NCBI GenBank assembly: GCA_039111635.1
Contig: JBCAQO010000001.1
Coordinates: forward strand, 62,001-126,000
DNA from: Heterobasidion occidentale
Taxonomy: Eukaryota; Basidiomycota; Agaricomycetes; Russulales; Bondarzewiaceae
DNA: 64,000 nucleotides
Direction of reading: 5' to 3'
This document shows positions 48,002 to 59,909 of the stretch, piece after piece. The notes under the pieces were generated by a model, which saw only the letters and a program-made list of their open reading frames with translations, searched no databases and was not told where the DNA came from. Numbering within the stretch: position 1 is the first letter of the stretch; every line of letters starts with the position of its first letter. A program made the position numbers and the translations under genes.

Positions 48002-48431
48002 CGTGGGGAGTCGGAGATGAGGGATGAACGGACTGAAGCGCGGAAGCTGAAGGAAGGCTCAGCATGATATAGATCCCAGACGGGTCCTTATTCGCGATCT
48101 AGCTGATTCGTGCGGAAACACTATCTAGTACTCACCTCTGAATTTGATCTTGGAATTACTTCACTGGCAGCGTGCCCCTCAGCTCGTGTCTAGATGCTGT
48201 AAACTCACCGTGGCAAAATCTGATAGATATCAATAAACAAGCGGCGTGAGCATCTATGATTTCATAGCACTGGAACGATCGATCCCGAAGTGAGCAATTA
48301 GCCCACGAAACCAGGACGGGAACACATACTGCTAAAAAACACGACGTAGCATACATACAGAGTAAGCGCGATACGGTGCTACAAGATATCAAATCCACGG
48401 CGATCCACCCACTGATTGCATTGGTTTCTAT
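48002..48431. other. Intergenic region upstream of 48001, no gene seen
   Basis: 430 bases between the start of the hypothetical gene and the end of the Dsk2 gene. Short minus-strand frames have no motif. AT-rich patches near 48220-48250 are compatible with the Dsk2 3' UTR. Confidence 0.4.
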
Positions 48432-49860
48432 TTACAACCCTCCGCCGCCGAGAATATACTCTATTGCGGAGTGCACGTTCCCTCCAGTGGCCAAGAGTGC
48501 ACGCACATTCTGACTCGCATTTGAAAAGCCCATGTCTTGGAGTTGCTACATCAAGGCGCGACATGTTCAGCGAGGCTGATCGTAATCAAACGATCGGTGA
48601 ACACACCTGCAGCTGAACTTGGAATCGCTCTTCTGGGCTGCGTGTGTCGGCAGGTGCCGCAGGAGCACCACCGAAGAAGGGATTGAAGCCGCCGGCCCCT
48701 GCGGCTCCAGGGGCTCCAGCGCCACCCAACATCTGAAGCAATGCAGCTGGGTCACCGCCTCCGAACGGATTCGGTGGTACCCCAAATGGACTCGCAGCTG
48801 CCCCAGGAGCAGACCCGGCGCCGGCACCGGAGGGTGTGCCGGCAGCGTTGGGGCTCCCGGGCGCGGGAAACCCGCCGCCTGGAGCACCACCGAACATATC
48901 TGGAGGAGCGAGTCCAGCGTCGCGCATCATAGACGTCATTTGAAGCATGCTACGCAACATCTCTGGGTTCGACCTATGCACAGGAAACGCATCAATTTAC
49001 GATGGAAAGCCGACGTCAGGAGGCAATGCCCACATTATCTCCCGGAATCGATCGCTCTGCAGGACCTCCCTGACTTGAGGGCCCATAGATGCCAACTGGG
49101 GGTTTGAAGCGATGATTTGATCGACGACGGCTGGGTTCGACATGACGCTCGACATCTGCTGCATGAATTCGGGGGAACTCATCATCGTTTGCAACTGCCG
49201 TACACCGCCACGCACGCTTGATCAGCTCAGCATCCCCAGGCAGAAAATAACACATGCTCACCATGTTGGGATCGTTTGGATTCAGGCCCATGTCAGCAAA
49301 CGGATTGAGGCCAGCCATAGCGCCGTAGCCTAGGTGGCTATTGAGCTGAGTGAGAGGGTCGTGTGGGTTCTGGCCAGTTTGCATGGAGGGCAACGGTTGG
49401 GGTGCCGCAGACGGCCCTGTTGAAGATGATCCGGCATTACGCGCCACACCCTTGACCATGTGAATGGTGTGCGAGGATTGAATCTTGTATACAGAGAGTT
49501 GATCATCATCCTGGTGGGAAGTGATAAGTGCTGCGATAGGCGACTGCTTCCCTCAGGGAAATTCGTTTGCTGACCTTGAGTACACGGCCTGTAAGAGCAA
49601 TCAGTGACCGAGCACGGTGGCCGAGCAAAGGAATGCTGACCAGAGTATATAAGTCGCTGACGATCTGCCTCCACCGCTGACTGGTCTGCAATTGCTTGCT
49701 TCAGCTCCCGGACGGTTTTGTCGGTGCTGATGGTGATCTGGAGCTTGAGCTCGCTAGGGCCTATCATGCGGTGTGTGTTACTGATGTGTGTCATGGCAAA
49801 ACATAGAGGAAACATACCCTTCACATTGATTTGGATTTCTGAGGGGGTGGACTCCGTCAT
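48432..49860 (-). CDS. Ubiquilin/Dsk2-type ubiquitin shuttle (UBL-STI1-UBA)
   Basis: Carries ubiquitylated clients to the proteasome. MTESTPSEIQINVKG with LKLQITISTDKTVRELKQAI, RQRLIYSG and RVLKDDDQLSVYKIQSSHTIHMV make the N-terminal ubiquitin-like domain. The middle has ADMGLNPNDPNM joined over a 67-base intron to LQTMMSSPEFMQQMSSVMSN and NPEMLRSMLQMTSMMRDAGL, the STI1 repeats. A Gly/Ala/Pro-rich linker precedes RSPEERFQVQLQ and the C-terminal UBA: DMGFSNASQNVRALLATGGN then VHSAIEYILGGGGL before the TAA 48432-48434. All three domains are complete and in frame once spliced. It is head to head with the DUF5695 gene across 510 bases. Confidence 0.93.
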
Positions 49861-50370
49861 CGTTCTAGGCAAGTTATGTATTGATGTCGGTTGTTTGCCG
49901 GGTGCCTGCCATCCCTCGACCCTAACCCCAGCTTACCGGCCCTCCATCGACGGGCATCACTCAAATCCTCCTACGAAACTCGCAGAACTCTCTTCCATCA
50001 TTGCAAACTGACGAATACCGATGACTTTTTGGAACTCTCAAATGCTCCTCCGTCGCCCTATCGAAGAAATTTCATCACATGAACACCGTCAGTGCTTTTT
50101 ATATACAAGTTCACCGCAGCGGGCCGCCATTGCACATGGCTCTCCTCTCGAGCTTCGTCCGAATTCCTGACTTCAGACGTGTCGAGGTACGCAGAGGTAC
50201 GCTAGAGTGGAATTTCACAGCCAGTCTGGATATAACTACGAACAAATGCATCGCAACTTCTTGCTTTTCGAAGCATCCGCTCAACCGCGCCCTCGACGAT
50301 AGCCTGTGAACCGCCTTAGATATGGTGTTGCTAAGGTACTTGAGCAGTAAATGTCCACTCTACGTTGCAC
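49861..50370. promoter_or_regulatory. Divergent promoter region, Dsk2 / DUF5695 protein
   Basis: 510 bases between divergent start codons. It must contain both promoters. TATATACA at 50100-50107 may be a TATA element for one of them. No extra coding signal recognised. Confidence 0.4.
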
Positions 50371-53370
50371 ATGACTGACCTTGCTTTTAGTCCGTCTCTC
50401 AAGGCATGGGCCTCCGCTCTCGTGGCTTTCAATCTCGCGGTGTCAAGTGCGCTGGCACAATCGTCGACTCTCGGTTTGGCTAATGGATTCTTGTCCTTCA
50501 ACTCTTCTGCTTTCTCTGTTCAACTGGTCCGCGACTCGCAAACCCTGTATTCGCTGAAGCCCATCGGAAATGACTTTGACTTTATCCCATCCGACGTAAT
50601 GGACCAACGTCAGGACGACGGCAACTATCATCTGGGAGACATCGCATTTCGTGCCAGGATCGCTGGAACCTCGGCATGGCTCAGCGGAGACTCGTCGCAG
50701 GCGCGCAAGAACGTGACTATCCTTCCAGTGTCGGGTGATACTCTTGCTGCTGCAGATCTGGCCCCAACCTTGCCTTCCAATTCGCTTCTCAATGTCACTC
50801 GGCGATGGGTGCAGACAAATGGTTCTCTTCAGCTTCTTTTTGATGTCGCGAACTCGCAGAGCAGCCCCGTGGAGATTGGTGCACTCGGCGCGCCTCTTGA
50901 GTTCAACAATGTTTGTCAATGTCTCCCTAAGCTTTTGCACCGTTGACGGTATCATCACAGATATTTACAGATAGAACCACCGAAGAGACCAATGAAAAAT
51001 GCAGCCTTTTCGACCCATATATCGGTCAAGATGCCGGTTATGTTCAGGTCACTCCCCTTCTTGGCACTCTTCCTCCCCTGGTCGTCACTCCCGTCAGGAA
51101 TTCGCCTCTAGAAGGATGGAGATTCCTTGATGAGGATGATTCGACCTCTCTTGGCTATCAATCTCAAACATTTGAGGGTCTGTACGAGTGGCAGTTCCAC
51201 ACGCTTGCGTATGCGGAGAACGAATGGGCTGGCGTCACTCCGTGGAATGCCCCCAGCTCTGTCACCTTACAGCCCGGAGAGACGCGGACATACGGGCTGC
51301 AATTCCTTCTCGCTCCATCCATCCGTGAGATTGAAGACACCTTACAGTCCGCTGAGCGGCCAGTCGCGGTGGGCATACCAGGCTATATCATTCCTTCTGA
51401 CCTCCCGGCCAAACTCTTCTTGAACTACCACTCCACAGTCTCATCGATCTCTGCGACACCATCTGGCGCGCTCTCATGGGCAAATAGTTCAAACACCCTA
51501 GCTAACGGATGGGTCGGGTACACTATCTCTGGGCAGACGTGGGGTAGATCCCGTCTTACGGTCACTTACTCCGATGGCACTGTGCAGACCGTTCATTACT
51601 ATGTGACAAAACCCGCCGCGCAAGCTGTCAGCGACCTAGGCGCTTTCCTCACCTCCTCGCAGTGGTTCGATAACTCTTCCGATCCCTTCCACCGTTCCCC
51701 TTCAGTCATCAGTTACGATCGCGAAGTCAACGACTTTGTAAGAGATGATCCAAGGGCATGGATACCTGGTTTGAGCGATGAGGCTGGCGCTGGATCCTGG
51801 CTTGCTGCGGCGATGAAGCAGTTTGTTCAACCCAATTCCGCGGAGGTCGAAAAGATGGAGACGTTCGTCAATCTGACGTTATGGGGATCAATCCAAAATT
51901 TAAATGGTATGTCTGTTTCTATTGATAGTTTACCGTTATTCATTGTCTTCGTATAGGCACTGTAAAGAAGGTATCGACGTCCATGACTGTATCACGTACT
52001 ATGACTCACACAACGCCTTCAGTCTGTTTACTTCTATGAGCCTAGCTTGGTTCCAAGCTATAGCTATCCAGACACCATCGATTGGGGAAACTGGTGGTCC
52101 TGGAGCCAAGCTGATTCGTACGCGACGGATCGCGCATATGACTACGTCCATGTCACAAATGCCTACTGGGCCCTCTATCGAGTCGCCCGCAACTATCCGA
52201 GCTTAGTGACGACGCATACATGGCAGTGGTATCTCAATCAGGCCGTGAACACGATAGCCACTATGACGGATGGTCAGGTAGGGTATGCGGATGATGGCCT
52301 GATGGGAGAGACCGTCTTCCGCTTGTTGTTGGACGATCTCAAGAGAGAGGGTCTGACAGCCAATTTCACTTTGGTGGAGAGCAGAATGAAAGCGAGAGAG
52401 GCAAACTGGGCTGGGGAGCGTTATCCGTGAGTACAGTATCAAATGAGTCGTGATGTACGACCTTGACTTTGTACTCGACAGGTTTGGCTCTGAGATGGCA
52501 TGGGACTCTACAGGCCAAGAAGGCGTATATGCGTGGAGCGCTTACTTCAATGACACCGACACAGCGACAAATGCCGTCAACTCCATCCTTGCATACCAGC
52601 CTACCATCCCTCATTGGGGCTATAACGGAAATGCTCGTCGTTACTGGTACGTTATTCTGCTCAGCGCTTGTTCATTCGTGCCTCTTATGCTATCCAGGGA
52701 CAACATCTATGGAGGAAAGCTACAGAGAATCGAGAGGCAGATCCATCATTATGGCAGTGGCCTAAACGCGCTCCCTCTCCTTTCCGCCTTCCAAGCTTCG
52801 CCAGACGACACTCATCTCCTTCGTGCTGGATTCGGCGGCATCTCCGGTCCTTTGTCTAACATCGACGAAGGCGGCTTCGCGTCCGCGTCTTTCCACTCGT
52901 TCGCGGACACGCTGAAATGGGATGGCTACTCGGGCGATTACGGCCCCAACTTCGTCGGGCTCGCTATGGGGACGGGCGTGTTCCTCGTACACTTCAACGC
53001 GTTTGGTTGGCAGGCGTTTGGTGGAGAGGTGTTGAGCAACAGCCCGACGGTGCGCGTTCGCGTGGCGGACGCGGTTCGGAGGCGCATTTATGTGGCGCCT
53101 TTGGGGTACTTGCTCGCGCTCGACGCGGGGGCGTTCGAGGAGTTCGAGTACGATCCGGCCACGAGGAGTGTCCGGGTCAGCGTCGCAGCCAGCCCCGGCG
53201 GCGTGTCCGGTGCAGCTGCCGCTCCTGCGGGCAGATTGGTCGTTACGAAGACGGCGCAGATCGAAGGCGTGGGAGAGCTGTCGCCATCGCATGACTTGCA
53301 AAAGGATGCGGGGGCTTGGGTGGTGCCGTTTACAGATGGATCTGCGACGGTCGAGTTGGTTGTGAAATGA
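50371..53370 (+). CDS. Secreted DUF5695-family protein (glycoside-hydrolase-like)
   Basis: The start at 50371 gives MTDLAFSPSLKAWASALVAF then NLAVSSALAQSS, a good signal peptide with a probable cut after ALA. The protein is about 900 residues with a beta-rich N-terminal half (LGLANGFLSFNSSAFSVQLV, EIGALGAPLEFNN joined to IFTDRTTEETNEKC, EGLYEWQFHTLAYAENEWAG) and a helical second half of the (alpha/alpha)-barrel sort: WGNWWSWSQADSYATDRAYD, NAYWALYRVARNYPSL, GYADDGLMGETVFRLLLDDL, WDSTGQEGVYAWSAYF, HHYGSGLNALPLLSAFQAS and GDYGPNFVGLAMG. These match what I know of DUF5695 proteins in fungi, suspected carbohydrate-active but with no established substrate. Six introns, all tested junctions in frame. 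Several N-x-S/T sites fit secretion. Confidence 0.75.
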
Positions 53371-53767
53371 AGAATGAAGGCGTGTGCGCTTGCCACACAT
53401 ATGGTAGTTGAATGATCCCGTCTTTTGTCTGTTCTTTCGAGTGTACGACAAATGCTATGAGTACTGTCTCCTAACCTTCTAACGAACTCGAGGATTTCGA
53501 TCCCGAATATTGAGGAATCAGGGCATGCAGGGTGGCAAGCGTCGTGCAACTTGAGTACATGCAAGGCACTATAGTCGCTGTGTGTTCATTCACTGCCGCA
53601 TTTGGCCATTCCCACTGTGAATAAGCTTCGCGACGTTGTGTCTGGTTCTGACGATAGCATCTTCGAGGAAGGTCAGGTTCGGCGAACGTACAGGGAAAAG
53701 GGACACTGGTAATTTTACACGCATACTTCTACTGCTCCGCCACTTCGTGATCTTTCTTCTGTCGTCA
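53371..53767. other. Convergent 3' region between the DUF5695 and DUF6697 genes
   Basis: 397 bases between converging stops. No gene recognised; expected to hold two 3' UTRs. Confidence 0.5.
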
Positions 53768-55512
53768 TCAAATGACAACATCAGCCTCCGCCTCCTCTAT
53801 TTCCGAGCGCTTCTTCTCTATGATCTCCTGCTGAAACGCCTCGTCGTATTCCACACATACCATGCACCAAACTTTCAGCATCTGTGCGCGGGTGAATATC
53901 AGAATTTATGACTATAATCTGTACTACTCACCCCACGTCCGCTGTTCCACGCATTGTAGACGTCATCCTCCGAAAATTTGATAGTTTCTTGATTCTCCTT
54001 CGACGCTCGCTCACTGCATTGTCCGAGTTCTCGAGTACGAAGGCCTCCATATCCTCGCGGAGGCCGCTGTTGTCCGTCTTGCGCGCGACGAAGTTCCTCG
54101 TCCAAGATCGACGTACCTAATACCACGACACAATCAATCAGCTCCTTGCAAGAGTCAAGGCAAATTATAAACCACGACTGACGCGCTCTGTCTGAGCCTT
54201 CCACTCTTCTACGGTGAAGCGCGACGTTTCGACCAACTGGTAGTCGCCGACATACAACCAACAACAAGGCGCAGCGCGGACGATAAGACGGAAAACGCTC
54301 GGCCAGCGTCGGACCTCTTCTTCGCTGGCGCCCGAGAAAAAGAGGCCTCGCTGGCCCGGCACGCGCGGGCAGTGGGGATCGTGTGCCGGGTTAAGGAACA
54401 TGGGCTTCGGCACGGTGCGGTTGCCGAACACTGAAGACAGGAAAGGACGCGTCACGATTTGGATCAGGAGATCGGGATCGAGAGTGATCGTGCACGATTT
54501 GGACTCGAGCGCGTTGAGGCGCGCTTGAATGGTCTTCGTGTAGAACGGCAGGAGGAGCGCAGTGTCTGCGCGCATCTAGATATAGACGGCATTATGATGG
54601 GGGTGATATACGTTGATGAACTGGTAGGACTCACACCCCACGTGCGTTCTTTCAAAAGACAGAACAGTGACCGAATGCGCTCCGGTTCGAGTTTCCCCGA
54701 GGCCACCATATCCATCTGACTCAGCGAGAATGTCAGTCCAAGTTGTGCGGCCGCACATCAGACGCACCGGTTCATCTTGGGCTTTAGTCGACTTCCATTT
54801 GACCAGGGGCGCGGCGGATGTTTGGAGATCCGTTGGATCAATGGTCTCGTCAAATGATTGAGGGCTGTGACAAGTAAATCGCGATGCTTATAGCAAGCTA
54901 TAAGATGGAACCCACATAGGATTCGTGTGAGGGTTGTTGGTGTCGTTGGATTTCGAGGCGGAAGCTCTGCCCTCGCGCGATGCCATCGCACGTACGTCCT
55001 GGAGCGAAGGTACGACCACCTCTACACGAAGGGCGCGCCTCTTCGAGGGCCTGCTCCGACGCTCGCCATCGGCATCCTCGGGACCGGAGGAGCGCGGACG
55101 CTTTATGGCCAAGGCCTTGACGAGATGTTCAGGTCCGTTCATACTAGAAGTGAGATGAAACATACGGATTCGCCAGGGTGTATTTCTGGCTCCCCTTCTT
55201 TCTCAGCTTGCACAGTCTGTCGATCTCCGTTTCACGGATTTGCTTAACGTCGTGTAGATTCGCCTCTTCCGCGGGCTGGGGAGGATTTGCCGTATCGCTG
55301 TTTGAAATGTCGTCATTGGGGTTCAATGTCTCGAGCTTTAGTCGCAGCGTCTCGTTCTCCGCTTTCAATCTCTGGATCTCTGTTGTTGACGCCTCCGCCT
55401 CCGCAAGGAGTGCGATCTTCTCGACGAGGAGCTCCGCGTTCCATTTTTCGAGTGTTTCGATCACGTCTCTTCGCAGGGCTGAGAGCTGTGCTGCGTGATT
55501 CGCGCTAGACAT
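53768..55512 (-). CDS. DUF6697-domain protein with N-terminal coiled coil
   Basis: MSSANHAAQLSALRRDVIET opens a coiled coil (LEKWNAELLVEKIALLAEAE, IQRLKAENETLRLKLETL). A basic region (RRSRPSKRRALRVEV) looks like a nuclear localisation signal. The DUF6697 core follows: LIQIVTRPFLSSVFGNRT, PHCPRVPGQRGLFFSG, WPSVFRLIVRAAPCCWLYVG and SRFTVEEWKAQTERV. The end MLKVWCMVCVEYDEAFQQEI then IIEKKRSEIEEAEADVVI stops at 53768-53770. The family is largely restricted to Agaricomycetes, in many copies per genome, function unknown. The start at 55512 begins the coiled coil; an upstream in-frame Met is possible at 55596. A heptad-rich head plus a globular domain suggests an oligomeric regulator, which is inference. 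Confidence 0.78.
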
Positions 55513-56005
55513 AGCAGGGTCAGAGAATCTGAGGAGCGGCAATACGGAGAGATGGGAAAAGAATCGACCACTCACCTTTTCTATCCAAGACGGCACAGAT
55601 TGCGGTCATTCCGAGTTTGAACTTATCCAGAGATCAGTATAGAACTGAGAGGGCACGCGACGGGCCTGGACTCGCCGCGTGATGAGAAATGAGGTGTCGA
55701 GAAGAGACGACAATGGAAATGAGTGCGCACCTTCGAGGACATCCGTGCGCTTGCACGTCAGCGACGTTCGGTGCGAGGCAGAGGCAGGAAGACCGCATTG
55801 CACGTGTCCGACGCAGCGGCGAGCGGCGGGTGCAGAATTGAAGGTCCGTTTGCGCGAGCACAGTCAGACCTCGTCGTGCATTGCGAGCTATTGCGAGCTC
55901 AGCTCACATGCGGGCAATCCACTGGCGACATAAATAACCATTCACACCGTCTCTGAGCCTCTTCTCACAACCCCTCTTGAGCTGCGAGTTCGCGGACGCT
56001 GCAAC
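55513..56005. promoter_or_regulatory. Divergent promoter region, DUF6697 / aldo-keto reductase
   Basis: 493 bases between divergent starts. A direct repeat GCGAGCTATTGCGAGCTCAGCTCACA lies near 55882-55907. ATAAATAACC at 55930-55939 could be a TATA-like element about 70 bases before the reductase ATG. No gene seen. Confidence 0.4.
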
Positions 56006-57403
56006 ATGTCCTTCCCCACCATCGCTCTGAACGACAGAAACAAGGTGAGCAATGTCCATCCCTGGACTTGATAGGCCATTCGAGCAAAGAAGATCCCGGC
56101 CATAGCGTTCGGGACAGGGAGCAAGTTCTTTCGTAAGGTGGGCGCCTCGTTCGCACCGTCGATCAGTTCCGGCATTGAGCCTGCGCGCCTACTATCATAG
56201 GACGTAACTCAGTACGTCGACCAGGCGCTCGAGTCCGGCTTCTCTCACATCGACACCGCAGCGGGTATGCTCATCATTCGCTCCCCTCCGTCCCTGCGCG
56301 TTGCTGATATCGTGCTCGGTGACCGCAGTCTATGGCAACGAGGAATTCGTGGGCACCGCAATACGCGAGAGCGGGCTTGACAGGTCCGAGTTATACATTA
56401 CGACCAAGTACGACGGAGGGGACATCCAGGAGAGTATCCGAGCGAGTCTCGACAAGGTGCGTCTACGCTCTCCGCTTTCTATAACGATCCACGTCGTGAC
56501 AATCGTTCCCCAGCTCGATGTCAAGTCGGTAGATCTCTACCTCATCCACTTCCCGCGCCTCGTCGAGCACGATTTTGAGGGGACATGGAGGGAGATTGAG
56601 ACCATCAAGGAAGCGGGCCTCGCCAAGTACGCCAAATGCATGCGCTGCTCAGCGTTTATCGAGAAGTTGAACGTGCTTATTCAGGAGTATAGGCGTGAGC
56701 AACTTCTCGCTCAACGACCTGAAAAGCGTCGTCAAGTCCGCCAGGATCAAGCCAGCGGTAAATCAGGTACTTCGGCTGTTTTCTCTCGATCGTGTTCTCC
56801 ATTGATCGCGAGAGTACATCAGATCCGCTTCCATCCGTACAATTTTTCATCGTACAAGGATGTTCTCGAATACTCTGCCAAGCATGGCATCGTGACTGAA
56901 GCGTATGGCAGCCTTGCGTCAGTACTCCCATCGACGCTCGTCATTTGTTTCTCATTCAAGCTCTTTATATTCGTTTCCAGTCCCATCACGCAGTTCCCGA
57001 ATGGGTCGCTTGATCTAGTCCTCGCTACGATCTCTAAACGGATCGGTGGAACGCCCGCACAAGTCATATTCAAGTGGGTCCTCGCGAAAGGTGCAGTGAT
57101 CGTGACCACGAGCTCCAAGACCGAGCGATTGCAAGAGTACCTCGCCGTTGCGGATCTGCGTACGTCCATCAAAGTCTTCGGAATCGAAAGTCTGCTGATC
57201 ATAGCTGCCTTGTAGCTGATCTGACGCCCGAAGAGGTGGCTGCCATAGACGAGGCTGGCGTGAAGGGCGCCCCGACCTCGTGGCGAGGCCTCGCGAATGT
57301 TTCAGTCTCGTTCCCTCTTCTCCTTCGCATCGCAGTGAGCTTGCTGTTCTTTGGGTACGTCGCGCTGGCATCTTCGAAGCAGTCTTGCTCTTTGATCGCC
57401 TGA
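56006..57403 (+). CDS. Aldo/keto reductase with hydrophobic C-terminal tail
   Basis: NADPH-dependent carbonyl reductase. MSFPTIALNDRNK joins IPAIAFGTGSKFF, then the signature SGFSHIDTAAVYGNEEFVG with catalytic Asp and Tyr, ITTKYDGGDIQESIRASLDK (catalytic Lys), VDLYLIHFPRLVE (His), then across an intron SIGVSNFSLNDLKSVVKSAR, FHPYNFSSYKDVLEYSAKHG, GGTPAQVIFKWVLAKGAVIV and TTSSKTERLQEYLAVADL, ending TPEEVAAIDEAGVK. Seven introns, all tested junctions in frame. After SWRGLANV the frame continues VSFPLLLRIAVSLLFFGYVA, a strongly hydrophobic stretch, before TGA 57401-57403. This may be a tail anchor, unusual for soluble AKRs, unless a last intron removes it. Confidence 0.87.
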
Positions 57404-58024
57404 GCGTGGCTGTCGGTGCGGTATGTGTTGTAGTATTTTCTATAGAACGGTGTGTGCATCATTGGTCTTTGTCAAATAGCAGGCTACGAGGCTGTATCTC
57501 GGTAACAGCTGCTGTATCAAACCGCCTACTTCGAGGTTCTACACGAAGCACTCGAGGCATTTTTTCTGGCAGATGACGTCAATTACGGCGTGAATGGTGA
57601 TCGAACTCAAGCCGGACAGTGACATAGTGGCATCGACGTAGCGGCGATGTCCACTGTTGTCAGCCAGATAGGAACATAATTAGCAATACTCGGAGCGCAG
57701 ATGCTCTGCGATGTAGCTCCTTCACAAGTCGACGAAGGTACTTCGTGTGCAAGAAGACCTCAATTCTTTATGAGACCCTCGTGTGAGAACCTAATCAGTT
57801 CTTGGATATCTTGTTGCTGGAACTCGATGCTGGGGCGTCTGGGCGTCGATTCAAGCGCCCACTAGTGATGGGTACGTGAATCCTTCTTCCGTCTTCACTC
57901 TCGAACAATCACATCCGTACGTACGTATCGTGCCAATCGATGGTCTACGATGAGTTCACTCCCACGTCCATAGATGCAAACATACGTCGTGTTATCTGGC
58001 TGTGCTCCTCCTCTCCTGACGTGC
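57404..58024. promoter_or_regulatory. Intergenic region upstream of the RBR ligase, with a CRE-like site
   Basis: 621 bases with no gene. TGACGTCA, the same palindrome as in the ADH and MARVEL upstream regions, occurs at 57574-57581, but about 450 bases from the next ATG, so its relevance is uncertain. Overlapping GTACGTACGTA near 57917-57926 is a small simple repeat. Confidence 0.4.
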
Positions 58025-59909
58025 ATGTCTTCCCAAGCCGGTCCCTCCGGCCTGCATCGTCTCTCCCAGTCTATTCGACCTCGAGCCGACGATGAATCGG
58101 AGGAGGCCGCCATGATGGCGCTCCTCGCGCAACTCACGCTGGAGGATCTTGAAGAAACACAGAGCCGGCAAAAGAGAAAGCAGAGAGACGACGCGCCTCT
58201 TTCGGATGCCGAGCTCGCGCTGCATTTCTTTGTCGAGGATGCCCAGGCGACACTCAGCTTTCAGCGAGATCGGGCGTTGGCGCTCAGCCTCCAAGGCGAT
58301 ATCGACGTGCAGAACGTGGGTGGATATCAAGCGCCTCAGGCTCCCCCGGTCGTGCGACCACCCCCACTTCCACCGAGGCGTGCAAATGCGACAGCGTAAG
58401 AATCCATTATCATAAATCGGAGCAGTGTCGCTGATAGAGCACCGTCGCCTAGCCCTACTCTAGCGCCGAATGAGACGACGACAGGTGCCGCGAGTCAGAC
58501 TTGGGGTCACTGGTTCTACGGCATCGTGACTTCGCTTGGATTCAACCTCGAAGAAAAAGCAAAATTCTCTCAACCATTGCAATTTCAATCCCAACTCGCC
58601 CCCTCCTCGAGGCAAACCTTGCAATACTTCTATATCTTGCGATCATGAACTGACATACCATCATCTCCAGCCGCGGTCAAAATTGTGTAGCGTGCCAAGA
58701 TCCTATTCGCGGGACAGCCCTTCGCGCTCCGTGTGGTCACCACTACGACATCGACTGCATCAAGGATCTATTTGAAGCCTCTACACGCGATGAATCACTC
58801 TACCCGCCGCGCTGCTGCCGCACGCCCATTCCCTTGATACTCGTACGCTCTGGTCTGGGAGAACCTCTACTGAGGCGCTTCGAGGAGAAAGGTGCCGAAT
58901 TCGGGACCCAGAAGCGCGTATACTGTGGGCAGCAAACGTGCAGCCGCTTTCTTGGACCACAAGAAGTCGTGCGCACCGGCTGGTTCGCCACAAAGGTCAA
59001 GCCATCGGTGCTCGTGTGCACCGCCCCGCCCGGCTGCGGCGCGCGCACCTGCAGCGGATGCAAGGTGCTCGTCACCGCGAACACGCATCTATGCACCGAC
59101 GACGCATCCGACCGCGCGTTGCTCGCCCTCGGCGCGCAGCAAGGTTGGTCGCGGTGCCCTGGGTGCAGCCGCATGATCGAGCTCAACTTAGGCTGCTACC
59201 ACATGACGTGTCTCTGCAAGACGGAGTTCTGCTACCTGTGTCGGGCGCGGTGGAAGACGTGCGCGTGCCCGCAGTGGGACGAGCGCAGGCTTTATGCGGC
59301 CGCGGAGGCGCGGGTGGATGGGCAGAGACCTGATGTGAGGCGCGCGCAGGCTCCCCGCGCAGCAGCAGTCGTCGCCAACCCTTTCCGTGCTCTCCTGCAG
59401 GAAGAAAGAAGAGTGAGGCAGGTCGATCCTCCGCGTCCTGCTGCTGCTGCTGCTGCTGCTAGGCGGCCTGCAAACACGAATACGAACACGGGAGAGAATA
59501 GGCTTTCTCAGGCCAATTTACGACTGCTTGAAGCTCGCACTCTGGCGGAAGAATCTAGAGCCAGGGCTGAAAGAGAACGTGTTCTGGCCGTCGAAACGGC
59601 GAGGCGAGTCGAAGCCGAGCAGCGGAGAGTGCAGCTGGCACGTGAGGCCGAACGAGCGAGGCTGGTGCGCGAGGCCATGGAAGACTTGCGCGAGAACCAC
59701 GAATGCGCACATACGAAATGGAAGTATCGCCGCGGGGGAGCAAAATGCCAGACATGTTTTCACGATCTGCCTAACTACCTCTTCGTAAGTCTTCTGCAAG
59801 ATTCTTGTCCTGAAACAAGACTGACAATTTATATGATCTTCCTTTCATCCAGAGGTGCACGGGCTGTCAGATTTTGGCATGTAATCGGTGCCGCAGGAAT
59901 AGACTTTAA
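58025..59909 (+). CDS. RBR-type E3 ubiquitin ligase with C-terminal coiled coil and zinc ribbon
   Basis: Start chosen at 58025 (MSSQAGPSGLHRL); an in-frame ATG also lies at 57974. A leader rich in Glu/Gln (LAQLTLEDLEETQSRQKRK, HFFVEDAQATLSFQRDRALA) precedes RING1: CVACQDPIRGTALRAPCGHH with CRTPIP. The in-between-RING domain has YCGQQTCSRF and CTAPPGCGARTCSGCKVLV. RING2 (WSRCPGCSRMIELNLGCYHM, CKTEFCYLC) contains the C-x4-C-type catalytic region of HHARI/parkin-like ligases. A long coiled coil follows (LLEARTLAEESRARAERERV, TARRVEAEQRRVQLAREAER). The last exons give a second zinc-ribbon-like element, HECAHTKWKYRRGGAKC, CFHDLPNYLF joined to RCTGCQILACNRCRRNRL and TAA 59907-59909. A (GCT)n tract near 59438-59460 codes an alanine run. 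Substrates unknown. Confidence 0.87.
59438..59460 (+). repeat. GCT trinucleotide repeat coding an alanine run
   Basis: About seven CTG/GCT units in the RBR ligase linker between RING2 and the coiled coil code for polyalanine. Such tracts are length-variable. Confidence 0.75.
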
